Of a stretch of DNA of 64,000 nucleotides, positions 45,562-56,890 are shown one piece after another (the stretch's first letter is position 1; each line of letters opens with the position of its first letter). This stretch comes from Symsagittifera roscoffensis (taxonomy: Eukaryota > Xenacoelomorpha > Acoela > Convolutidae), in the NCBI RefSeq assembly GCF_963678635.1, contig NC_087066.1, positions 34,415,301 to 34,479,300 of the forward strand. Reading direction: 5' to 3'. Below the pieces are notes generated by a model. It saw only the letters and a program-made list of their open reading frames with translations. It searched no databases and was not told where the DNA came from. The position numbers and the translations under genes are program-made.

Positions 45562-46079
45562 ATCAGCATACAACACCAAAAACGAACATCCAAAGACAAA
45601 ATGACCCCACTACACTCGAAAAAGAATGGCCAACCACAACCGATATGCCGTCCACAATCACAACTCAAAGGATTTAGATTACGACTTGACTTCGCAGAAA
45701 AGGACTTCATTGAACTAGACCAATGACCACCTCGATGTTCAAGTATACGTACAGATCCGAGTAACAAGGCATCCCCTCCACGCACAATCTCCACGCCATT
45801 CCCAGACGAGGTCGAACACAAAAGAAGTTCTCTACATGAAACAGAAAAACCCGTCATAGCAAACCATTCTGAAATCAGATTGATTTCGTTGGGAAACACA
45901 GTCGTTGTTACAAGAAAACACAACGATTGATATCCATCATTCCAGCGTCCTGGAACTTCTCTAACAAGAGAACCCAGAAGAATATGATGTTCGCCAAATA
46001 CCAACGTCCATCATCCATCCTTTGAATTGCAGAAAGACAATTCTAAAAAACTTTGTAAAACCCGGATGGGTGGAACCTG
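45528..46079. other. Region open on both strands before the 3' LTR
   Basis: On the minus strand 46004-45528 is open for 158 codons from an ATG, with no match I recognise. On the plus strand, the frame 45562-46079 has only three stops, all TGA (45724, 45928, 45985), with an ATG at 45601. The region is more GC-rich than the rest of the element. It may be a decayed last gene on the plus strand or an antisense gene. I cannot decide from sequence alone. Confidence 0.35.
46040..46070 (+). promoter_or_regulatory. Possible polypurine tract
   Basis: The sequence just before the second LTR is CCCGGATGGG followed by TGGAACC (LTR start). A short purine-rich GGATGGG in this position is where the plus-strand primer of LTR elements lies. 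It is weak, with an interrupting pyrimidine. Confidence 0.35.
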
Positions 46080-47253
46080 ATCTAAACTACATTTTATGAT
46101 TGGATAAATTAGATATTTTACCACTGTAAAGTATTTAATATTAACCAATCATGATCCATCTAACTAACAACCCACTTATTTGTAAGTGCTGAAATTACTT
46201 GTAATTTCAGCACCAGAGAGATTTGAATTTAACTTAGAAATTAGTTGCCTCTCCAAGAGAACTTCAGCAGCCGCAATAAACCAGTATACCCTAGATCTAT
46301 TGAGCCTAGCAGAGACTAGTTAAACAACCTGAGACTAGATAGTATAAGAGTAAGATTAGGATCGGTATTAGACTAAGAAGTTGCACGAATCTATCCGGCC
46401 GAAAATAAGATAGCGTGACGAGCAGACGGTGTACCCTATCCGAAATTACTTTATGAGTTAACCACATCGGTTTTAACTCATCTGGTGCGACCATAAGTCT
46501 CGAACAAGACCTTAATAGCTTAGAATTAACCAAAAATAGATTAGAATTTAGACAAAACATTTTCAAAATGTTATACGACGATAATTTAATCGAAATGTCT
46601 CTACGACTCAATAGATCAGAGCCAATATTCCGAACGATAATAGAACTACCCGGAATTGGAAGAAGACCTCGAACCAGAGACGACATACGACAAAGTAGAA
46701 ACTTACCAAATAGTTATATGATAGTACGGCAAAAGCCAACACAAGCTTTTATATTTAGAATTTTATAAGCAATGAATTTAGATTTTCATTTGCAAACATA
46801 AAATCTTGAAGTCAATCTTCATGATCATTTCAGGCGCTAAACAAAATTATTACTATACAATAACGATTGATAAAAAGATCTCAGATCGTTTTCCTAAATT
46901 CTGCAGTATTATATAAAACATGTTTGGAAAATATTTATTGAAAATCAAAACAAAAATTAGTAGCATGACAATAAATTGTTAGTAATCATAAAATCATCAG
47001 TTGTCCCAGCTTCATCACCTAAACATAACAGCTCACTAAATATCAAAAACTAACATTTTGAACAATTTAAACCATTTTAAACTTAAAATATAATTTTAAA
47101 ATCAGATCATCAAGGCTTATCCTTGGATCTACATTAAATTTTTCTAATTCATTAAATTTAAAACCTGATCATCAAGGCTTATCCTTGGATCTACATTAAA
47201 TTTTTCTATTTCATTAAATTTAAAACCTGATCATCAAGGCCTATCCTTGGATC
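46071..47253 (+). repeat. Shared LTR and leader repeats, copy 2
   Basis: It starts TGGAACCTGATC. The TATA-like box is at 46910-46918, and the 62-bp hairpin repeats are at about 47105-47253. It keeps a 39-bp stretch near 46695 that copy 1 lacks, so the first LTR carries the deletion. Confidence 0.7.
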
Positions 47254-47770
47254 AAAAAGAACAATTTTGTTCTCCCCCACCAATTTAGCAAGTGTCTAAC
47301 GACCTCAAACGTCGATTCACTATCCAACCCTTTCAAAAAACCCAAGACTAATAGAAATTTTTGAACAAAACTAATCATTCAAATTAGGATAAACAGTGAA
47401 GAACTTCGGTTATTCATCCTTCACTTGAACCCTCCTCTTACCAGGCCCAGGATAAATCTTAGACTTAGTAAGTTTAAAATAGTATCTAACGAACTACTTG
47501 CGTTCTAATTATACCTGAACCTTGTGGATCGATTTACTATTCTCCAACCCTTGAACACAATCACTACCCCTAAGTAAGATTAAGTAAGTTAACACCTTAG
47601 CTTATACTAGCCACGAGAAAGTAAAAAATCATTCTTCGGAATCGATATACTTTTCTCTCCAACCCTGAACAAATAGACCCAGGTTAAGCTAACCAAAAAA
47701 TCGTAAGGACTAACAGTTTAAGAAAATAAAAATCATCTAACAACTTTTTGCATCCGTCATCCTAAACCTT

Positions 47771-48238
47771 ATGTCATTTAAAAATCTAGGAAAAAAACAA
47801 ACAATCGTTTTACACAACTGTGAAATAGATAACAAAAAATACGACCTTGTAATCACACCTCATACACAAACAGTTGGATATATTAGAACAAAACGACAAA
47901 CACTAAAAAGGAAAATAATAACCAAACAAAGACAAATCACACGAAAAAGATTTTCAAAAAATAGAAACGCATTTTCAGAATCAGAAGCCAGCAATTTAGA
48001 CGAACTTTATAAATTAAAAGAATCCATTGATAAAAATTGCCCCATTCACGATCAATTATATTTTTCCGACTCAGAAACAACTTCAAATTCATCAAAAAGA
48101 GGAAAAAGAAGAATAAAAAAGCAATATAAACACAAACCAGTACACTTGTATAATTGGAATCAACCAATTAGACACATCGATAATTACCTATTAACAGTCA
48201 TTAAACGAAAAAATGAGCCAAACACACACTCCAAGTGA
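47771..48238 (+). CDS. Basic 155-aa pre-gag ORF, copy 2 (intact)
   Basis: This is the undamaged version of the first frame of the element. It is rich in Lys and Arg, with clusters around residues 40-65 and 110-120 and an acidic Ser/Glu stretch in between (SESEASNLDE). It contains no zinc finger and no signal peptide. Its end overlaps the start of the next frame (ATG at 48213), an arrangement suited to coupled translation. The family is not recognised. Confidence 0.65.
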   Translation: MSFKNLGKKQTIVLHNCEIDNKKYDLVITPHTQTVGYIRTKRQTLKRKIITKQRQITRKRFSKNRNAFSESEASNLDELYKLKESIDKNCPIHDQLYFSDSETTSNSSKRGKRRIKKQYKHKPVHLYNWNQPIRHIDNYLLTVIKRKNEPNTHSK

Positions 48239-49483
48239 AGATAGTCCAGATGATGACGATATCTACCCCTTCCTCGTAGATGCACCCGATAATAGAGGAC
48301 AACATGATCTTTGCAAGAACTTCCTCCTAAATTTGTTTGAACCCGGAATCAGCCCATGTAAAGCAGAGTTCCCAGATGTAAAAATCAAAAGACAAATTAT
48401 TGATCACTATCTGAAAGATATATGTAATTTAACACAACAATACGGAATCTACACCATAAAATTCAGTACACCAAACCCGAATCACCGCAGATATGTAATT
48501 CAAACAGACGATCTTGACTTAGAATTTTCAAAAGTATTTTAGAATATATAAAAAGCATACAATATCATAACTCACAAAGAGCAAACTCCATATTTACTAA
48601 TGAAGTTTTTGCAATAATATATAGTTATATTTCAATATTAGAAAACGAAACCCCAATCTCAAATGTCTCACCGACAGAGAAATCCAAACATATAAGGGTA
48701 CGACATGAAATCACACTATTTTCAACTTTCCTACATATAATTAAAGAAACTTTCACTAAAGATGAAGTTTCACAACATGCAAAACATGACTTACAAAAAA
48801 TTTTGGCATGGTTTATAATAGATTATTTCACACATAATATAGATTTAATTTCACAAGCAAGAAAAAATTTCAGACCTCAAAATTCAAACGATGATACCGC
48901 CATCACAGAACAGTCAGACTACGTTTGGGACCCCGAATGGTCTCATTATGCATTCATAAATATCCCACAATCAATCTCAAGTCAAGCAATAAGTACAATA
49001 TCTTATGCAAGAGATTATGTAAGAGTAGTACCATTAACCATTGATGCAACACCATTAAACTACAATACATTTTTACCTGATACGCGAAATAACAGTTTAA
49101 ATTCGACCGTCATACACAATGAAAACCTTAATGGAACTAGGAATCTCACTCAACAAGATATTCAAACACCATCACACTTCATAAATGAAGAAATCGTCCA
49201 AACAACAACAACTACACAACAAAGTATTTCACCGATACGTCCAAATTTAACAACACCAAGAAATACAAACACTTCACTAGCACAGGTAACCTTACAATCA
49301 ATCGTTAAGCCTTCGGTTGCTCCAAAATATTCACAAATGGATTATCAAACATATAGACCCATGACAATACCGTCAAAAACACGCAGAACGTTCACAAGAA
49401 ACACTTTTGCGGAACACAATTATAATTACGCACATTCATCAAAAACAAACTATCCCCCACGAAAAAAAAAAATAATCAGATAA
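48213..49483 (+). pseudogene. ~420-aa pre-gag ORF, copy 2 (frameshift)
   Basis: The frame opens at 48213 and is intact through the position where copy 1 has a stop. It loses one base near 48538 (GTATTTTAG versus GTATTCTTAG) and terminates. The remainder is open again at 48803-49483. The two copies thus carry different lesions, which shows both ancestors had an intact frame. Confidence 0.65.
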
Positions 49484-49506
49484 GATCTCAATATTGGGAT
49501 AACCCA

Positions 49507-50967
49507 ATGGCAACAACCAACTCAGTAAATTTTCAAACTAATTCACATCCTCCACAGGATCGTAGTGAAAATTACCCATTCTTTCAACAGAATAAAAATA
49601 AAAAACAAGCATCTCATCAAACGGATTATCTATCCTCTGATGATGATTATTTACAACCAGATATATTTGCACCATATACTCAAGAATATCGTGGACAAAG
49701 AGTGCAGAAACCACATACATATCATAGAATTTTTTCTCCACATCCAATAGATACACAAAATCAACAACCAATACAAATGCAAAACCCAATTAATACACAA
49801 TCTTTTCAACCAACTCAGCCACAAAACCCAATGATTACACACTCGTATCAACCAACACAAATGCAAAATGAAATACCACTCCCATATTACCAACAACACG
49901 AAATAACAAAAAAACAACTTTCAAATTTTTCACAAATGCCAAATGCCGCAGAATCATTACAAATGACAATGAATCCATACCTTATGGGTGGATCATCAAT
50001 AACATCAAACAAACCATTAATGGTATTCACAGGAACAGACCCTGAATATTCTGTAGAAGATTATTTAAATGCAGTAACAGCAAATTTAATTTTAAATATA
50101 GGACCTGAACCAATTAATACGCCACTACATCAAAATTGGATACATCGACGCACAGCGTTGATACAGAAAACCTTAGACGGCGCGGCCCAAAAATGGTTTT
50201 CAGTATTGCCTATAGAAATAAAAATCAAATTGGAAAAGATTTACACAAGAATTTTCAAAAATGTTTGACTCCGAGAGAAATAAACAACAACAAAGAGTTT
50301 TATGTAATGAAATTCGCAGATTACCAAATGAAACCATCAAACAACTAGCAGTACGTATCGAAACACTAGTTCGAAAAGCATATTCATTAAATACACACGA
50401 CTATAAAAACACAAAAATGACAGAAATCTTAATGATGACCTTAACACCTCAATTAAGGAAAATAGCAATAAAAAAGAGAGCATCCCATCCCTCCTCAATT
50501 CGAGAGCCCGATTTAGATTTTCGAAAACTAGTAGACAAACTAGAGCAAGCGGAAATCACAATGAAACTTGAAGAAACAGAAAATCTGAAATTACAATATG
50601 TTAATCGAATTGAAACAAATACCAAAAATATCAACAATATACAGGAATCAGATACAGACCTCGTTGAAAAAATCACTGAAATACTCAATATTTATGAAAA
50701 ACACCCAAACTTTAAAGGCAAACCATCTTTCAAAAAATGGTGTAATTATTGCCGACGATACGGACATAGTATTTCTGAATGTAGACAAAAACAACAGGAC
50801 AATCAAAACAAACCTCAAAAATATAAAGAACCAAATAAATCATTCTATCAATACATGAAGAAAGATCAAAATCTACCAAACAAAAATGTATACAGCAATA
50901 ACAGTTCAGGAAAACCACTTCCGAACAATACAAATTACACGAGAAATCAATCACCATATAACTCAAG
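49507..50967 (+). pseudogene. Gag, copy 2 (frameshifted, truncated)
   Basis: It matches 29140-30599. A one-base insertion in an A run near 50220 breaks the frame at about residue 240. The second part (50261-50980) carries the CCHC knuckle and ends where the element is truncated. Protease and all later genes are absent. Confidence 0.85.
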
Positions 50968-51240
50968 ATATGAATTTTGAGAACAATTTGTGATTGACAC
51001 TTTTCTGATAAACATTACTCAATTTGAAAAACTGGATCAATAGGTAATTTTTTCTCCGCTTGGAAAGCTTGAAATTAAATTCTACTTTCGAAAGTAGAAC
51101 GTGATTACGTTTTTGTGACGTTTTCACTTTCGTAAAATCGGGCGAGAGCGCAACATACCTATTTTTTAGCAAATGAAATTGAGTTAAACTCAAACAGCGC
51201 ATATATATCTAGAAGCAATTACGTTCTTCGATTCTTTAAA
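50968..51240 (+). repeat. Dispersed ~400-bp repeat copy (5'-truncated)
   Basis: It continues directly from the broken gag: GAGAACAATTTGTGATTG, then TCAATTTGAAAAACTGGATC and CCGCTTGGAAAG. It ends near CATATATATCTAGAAGCAAT. Its missing first half supports the idea that the retroelement end and the repeat were joined by deletion. Confidence 0.65.
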
Positions 51241-52321
51241 TCAGAAAGAAAACTAAAACACACTCCAAGACAAAATTCCTCCCATTTTCAATAGTCGGAA
51301 CAACAAGAGTAGCCGGTCGAAAAACAAGAAGCACAGAACATCCCGACTACCACTATCTTTGCGAAAAATGAATTTGAGAATTCTTGTCTGCTTTCAAAAT
51401 AAAACAAGACTGCTCGTATCAGGGCAAAGCCCTGAATGTTCCGACTGCCTTTTAAAGTTTATGGAGCAGTAATAACCTTAAAAAATTAAATGTAATAAAA
51501 TAAAATGAATTTTTTTTCTAAAACTTGAATTTTTTTTAATGAAAATCATTCCCCCACACGGCATATAAAGAACAAAAGGATAGATTTCGCTCCTTGCAAC
51601 AAATCAATTAGGGCAAATAAGCTTCTTTCAACTGATTTGGAACAATTTCTAAGACGGCGGATTAAATCTCCGCTTACGCGTTAAAATCGCGAATTATATC
51701 GCGCGTTAATTGTCCCAAATTGGCCAAAATGGCAATCTTTAAACCCCCATAAATTTACGAAACGACCACAGGCGAAATATTTTTTCAAATTTCAGCTCAG
51801 GACAACAATACTTTTTGAATGACATAAAAAATTTCCGTCAAAAATGGCTAGTTAAAAAGTCGAAATTTGTCTGAAGAAAAAAAAACCCACCCGAGCACAA
51901 ATATTCCGTTACTTTCGTATCGAAAGTCGGAACAAAAAGCTGCAATTGATAAAACAGCATATTCACTATCCTTTTCAGCATACGAACTATATATTTTTTC
52001 ATTTTTACAATTTGAAACATTTTATAGCAGAGATGAAGAGAAATATTCCACTTTTCGTAAAATTTGAGTCTGGATAGCAAAAATTTCTTTGTTTTCGGGA
52101 CTTTTTATGAAATTTCTTCTTGAGAATCCGAAACAAGACTAAGAGGGCTATATTATGCAACCTTACTTGAACTCCACAAGAGCTTCATTTGAGACAGCAA
52201 CGGTCCCACCTTACGATTGATTGTCATTCAAATTACCTAACCACCCGCCAACAAAAACGACCAACTTATTATCGCAGACACTTTTCGATTTCTATTCACA
52301 TTTCACGTAACTGAGACTTAC
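51241..52321. other. Intron remainder before the large cadherin exon
   Basis: This stretch is non-coding. Positions about 51248-51297 resemble 25555-25617 on the other side of the retroelement (ACTAAAACACACTCCAAGAC and the following TAGTCGGAAC). CGAATGTTCCGAC-like words (near 51437, also near 390 and 25185) recur. I see no exon or RNA gene. Confidence 0.45.
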
Positions 52322-55300
52322 CACTGGCGAAAACGACATCGGCGTCCGTCATATTGATCCATGCCACGAAGGTTCCCACCGGCATGTTCTCTTCAACAGA
52401 GGCTTCTATGAGCATCTTTCCATTTGAGCCATCAAAGTCTGGTTCATTGTCATCAACGTTCTCTACCTCAATTAGAACTTCGCACACATTGCACAAGGAA
52501 TTATCTGACTTGAGGATTGTTTGAGGATTCGGAAGGTCGCAGATTTCAACACTGAGGCCATAAAATCGAGTTTGTTCTGCGTCGAGTACCTTCGAAGTGC
52601 GTATGTGCCCACTCTTTGGATCTATCTCGAAAGGTTCTTTAGAATTGAGAAGTGTGAATAGGAAAAGTTTTTGGTTCAAATCTTCATCCTCGACATTTAT
52701 TTTCCCCACTGATGACAACTGCGGGTAATTTTCAGGCACTGAGAGGAAGAGAAAGTCAGCCACTTCTATTTCTTGATTCATCCTGAGGCATCTCGGAGCA
52801 AATTCGTTCACCTCGGTTATTTCGATCATCACGACTGCCATTGTGTCGAAATCGGTGTCACTTACTTTCAAGGTCAAATTGTATATTCTTGGCATTGTTT
52901 CGAAGTCTAAGTCTTTTTCAAGCATCAACACTCCAGTTGGATCCAATGTGAACAAACTTAGGTCCGGAATCTGAGATACTAAGGCAATAGAAGCAGGCGA
53001 ATCTTCGTCTACAAAGCGGAAGCTCCAGACATTTGAGCCAATTTCAGCATTCTCGGGAATTTTGACCTCCACTACTGAGTTGTGGTCAAAAACAGGCGCC
53101 ACATCATTAATATTAACAACTTCCAATCTAGTTTCCAAATACCCAGTCTGACCATTCGCGTAAACTTCATATTGCGTAACCATATCAGGGCATTGTAGCT
53201 GTTCTCTGTCTATTGGTACTGAGGGTTGCACTACACCTGTTAACTGGTCGATTTTGAGCAAATCGAGAGGCAAGTTTAAAACCAGTTCAGAAATTCTATC
53301 TTGGTCCGTTTGTTCACACCAAATAGAATTAACAGAAAACCTTATATTTGCTTGCGCATGCTCGTCATTTGTTATTGTTGGAACAGATAGAACTCCAAAA
53401 CTGTCTTCACTATTTTCATCGACCTTTCCATTTCCAGAGAGCTGCAGATTCAACGAATTCAACTCCGAGTCAAGCATCCAGAAGATTTCGATTTGCTGAC
53501 TTGAACCAACGCATGTATTCTGGGGATCAAATGCGGTGACATCAAACGTCCATCTGTCTCCTGCTGTTCCGCGATTTGCTTCTGATTGCATTGACACGTC
53601 TCCAGTTAACGAATTGATTGTCAATGGATGATTCGATGACAGTTCATAAGCAAGGTTGATGCTTCGTGATTCAACGGAAGCTCCAACTCTGAACAGCACG
53701 TTTTCTGTTGAAGTAGTCGATAGGTACTTTACAACATTTGACGTGAACTTGACTTCAGGTTCACAGTCGAATAAATTTTCTTGTACATTTATTTCGATTG
53801 TTTTTCTCGAGCATAAGCTGTCCTGGTCACATGCAAAAACTTCAATTTGGTAGATTTCTTGGAAGTAATTTGGACGCAGTTGTTTTGAGGTTCTGATTGC
53901 TCCGCTGCTCGAATCAATGGCAAAAGATTCAAAGGCAACATTCAAGACCGGACTGAGGACTAGCATTGAGAAAGTAATTTCAGTCGAATCCTTGTCGGTC
54001 GCCTGAATTTGTGTTATTAGTGTGTTAATAGACGCCGTCTCAGGAACAAAGAACACATTTTGCGTCTGAGTAAACTGCGGATACTCATCATTCACATTTT
54101 CAACGTTGACTCTAACGCGCACAGAGCTTGTTTGTGAACTTGCCACTGGGTTTGACGCAAGTAGTTCAAAGTCATAACTGTCTTCAGATTCATAGTCTAG
54201 TCGTTTGGTCAGAAATATCTCCCCTGTGTCACTTATTACGTCAAATGGCAACTCAGCTGTGCTTTCTAGTGTGTACAAAACAACTCCATTTAAGCCCTCG
54301 TCTTTGTCAGTGAACGTCACCGATGCAATTTTGCTTCCCGGAACCGCGTTCTCAGACACGGAAAGGTCAACTATATTTCCGTTAACTTCTACAGGTAATG
54401 GTGCGTTGTCGTTTTCATCTTCAATTTTAATGATCACATGTGCAAGGTCAGTATGCACAACTTCTGCTTCAAACACTGATTTCAAGGCTACGTCGAACTT
54501 CATCCAGCTTCCTACTGCCTCTCGATCTACTATTTCATTCATTGTTACCATGCCTGTTTGTGGGTCAAGGACAATAACATCATTCCATTCGTTCGGTTCA
54601 AAACTTCCATCGACCATTGAAAACTCGTAGACTAACCCCGATAAGTCGTTATCTTCGCCATCAAACTCTATTCGCAAGGCTTCTTCATTAATTCCGTTGT
54701 TTTCTGTGACACGAGCATAAAACACTCTTGCATTGAACTTGCCAAAAAAGTCTTCAACCTTTTGCGCCTTCTTAACTTTAATCGTGACCTCAACCGATCC
54801 ATTCAGTGGAGGACTCCCCAAATCAGTGACAGAAACATTGAATGTAGTCTCTCTGGCGCAGTATTTCTGCAGATCAGCAACGGTGTATATTTCGCCAGAA
54901 TATAAATCTATTTGAAACAAGTTTCCACCAGGTGGGTTTTGTTTAATCGGCAAATACGCCACCTTCCCGTTCACTCCTCGATCCCTGTCTACCGCTTTCA
55001 GCTGACCAATAACTTCACCACTCCGAGCGTCCGATTTCACTTCGAACACAACTTGAGATTGGTGGAAGAGTGGTCGGTTGTCGTTCTCATCCAAAATCTG
55101 TATCACCACTTTTTGCGTCGTCCTTTTGCCAGGAACTCCATTATCCTCGGCCACCACATTGACTTCATAAAAGTCAAACCTCAAATTTTCGTCTTCCACT
55201 GATTGTGCGAGGTAGAAATGTCCATTCGGGAAAACTCCAAAAGGGCTTTTCCTTGTATTCGACGGTGGAATGGTTCTCTCGAGCTGCAGAGAGAAGCTAA

Positions 55301-56890
55301 TTGCCGAGTTCTTTCTGTAGTCACCATCCGTAACGTTCAAAATAAAAATTATGCTTCCAACTGGCGTCCATTCTGATATTTCAAAGATAAACCTGTCGTC
55401 ATCAAAGGCTTTTTCTGGATCATCAGGGAGCAAAGGAGTGTTGAAAACAGGTGCAATGTCATTTTCATCCAGAACATGGATATTGTAAGTCACTAACGAG
55501 CTGTAAGAGGGAACCCCATTGTCATAAGCAGAAACCTTCACCACTAGAGTCTGATCGACGTAATCAATTAGTGATTTCACATTTTTCAGTTGTTGTCCAG
55601 ACACATAGAACATGTTACTATGGTCTTCCACCAGCTCAAAAAATACTTGATTTTTTGAATCTTCATCTGTTGCTCCTAAAGTAGCTATGACACTATTGGG
55701 CAGTGCTAGCTCGGACACACCAACTGATATCACATTGCTAGGCCATGCGGGCGCGTGATCGTTTTTATCCATGACGTGAACTGAGACATTAGTTGTCAGC
55801 ACAGTATCGTTCAAGCGACAACTAACTTTCAGAAAGAACTTTGACATTATCTCAAAATTTAGACGCCTTTGGTCGTTCAGACCCAACAGTCCGGTTTTTC
55901 GATCTATCACGAACAAATTTCCCGGGTCTCCCTGAGAAATGCTAAATTCAATGTCATTACTCTCGATTGTTCCGTCACGAGGGATTTTGAGGTTTACACT
56001 TCCAATAATTGGGTAGAGTGTGTTTTCATATACATAGAAAGTGTATTCTTGAAACATGAATTGTACTTTTGAGCCATCATTATCGCCTGAAGACACTACA
56101 ATGTGGACGGTTGCGTTGTTAGAAGATTTCAAGCCAGTTCCATTTTGATCACGCGCAGACACTCGCAGAACAAAATTAGACCCGGGAGTCAAGTCTTCTG
56201 AGTTTCCAATGAAGCGAATGGCACCAGATTTTCTATCAATTTCATAGAGTTCAGCTTCGTTTCCAGAAAGGATCGAATATTCAATATAGATATCGTGATT
56301 TAAATCATCATCACTAGCAGAAACTGCGGCAATTTCTGATTGTTCGACTGATTCGCTTGGGATTGAAACGTAGTATAATTCCGGGTAGAACTTCGGGGCG
56401 TTGTCATTGACGTCAATTACATTGATGGTCAAGAATCCTGTTGTAGTTTTTGCGTTTCCTTCGCCCTCATCCTTGGCTTCAATCGTGACCACGAAAGAGT
56501 CGACTTCCTCCCGGTCCAAGCTAGCCGTCAATCTCAATTCACCAGATGTGGAATCTAACTCGAACATTTCAGACGGTCCTGAAATATCTGAGTTTTCCTG
56601 GACTATTTGCATCGTCACTCTCCCATTCAGTCCTTCATCTGAATCTGAGGCATTAACTGTAACCAGCAGCTGACCAACTAACTCGTCTTCTTTTACCTCT
56701 ATGCTGTTCGGAAGGTTCCAAAAAGCCGGACTGTTGTCGTTCACGTCTAGAATTATAACTTTGATTGTTGCGAAACTCTTGGTTGGCCCCGAGGTAGTTC
56801 CGCCTCCCCCATTAACATTCAGGACTGAGACGTTAAGGACAACTTGGTCAACTTGCTCGCGGTCCAGTGGCATCCGAGTTGTGACCAGAC
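52322..56890 (-). CDS. Giant cadherin exon, about 14 EC repeats
   Basis: A single 4,569-nt exon encodes about 1,523 residues. The acceptor is TGCTGTAG and the donor GCCAGTG|GTAAGT. EC linkers appear in order as DVNDNSPAF, DVNDNAPKF, a degenerate one, DKNDHAPAW, DENDIAPVF, DENDNRPLF, a degenerate one, DENDNAPLP, NVNDEYPQF, two degenerate ones, NINDVAPVF, EVNEFAPRC and NVDDNEPDF. LDRE-type motifs (PLDREQ, SLDREE) and DxD stretches (NASDSDEGLNG) mark the same repeats. This is an extracellular adhesion array. Phase 1 at both ends matches its neighbours, so no exon boundary is missing. A 4.6-kb intronless block amid small exons suggests local intron loss. Confidence 0.95.

Larger units (their letters stand above)
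25732..46070 (+). mobile_element. Giant Ty3/gypsy-class LTR element with env and extra frames (body plus 5' LTR)
   Basis: The unit runs from one LTR start (TGGAACCTGATC at 25732) to the next (46071), about 20.3 kb, or 18.4 kb without the internal 1,939-bp duplication. The order is: LTR, basic ORF, ~420-aa ORF, gag-protease, RT-RNase H, integrase (duplicated), small membrane ORF, Pro/Ser-rich ORF, env-like, 602-aa ORF, non-coding region, LTR. The element is antisense to the cadherin gene. A normal gypsy-class element is 5-10 kb with two or three frames, so both size and gene count are exceptional. No target-site duplication can be checked because the right end runs into a second copy. I found no convincing tRNA primer site. 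Confidence 0.9.
46071..50967 (+). mobile_element. Second, truncated copy of the LTR element
   Basis: From 46071 the sequence repeats 25732 onwards (offset 20,339, later 20,368 after a 39-bp and a 10-bp indel), nearly identical, until 50967 inside gag. The LTR at 46071 therefore serves as the 3' LTR of the first body and the 5' LTR of the second. The truncation falls exactly where a dispersed-repeat copy begins (AATTTTGAGAACAATTTGTG), so the join probably arose by deletion or recombination into that repeat. Confidence 0.9.

Noticed and set aside
25732-45987. TGA as a sense codon in the element
   Set aside because: TGG is used for Trp throughout gag and integrase, and between the two copies TGA alternates with AGA and GGA, which points to ordinary nonsense changes. 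I keep only the TGA excess as an open question.
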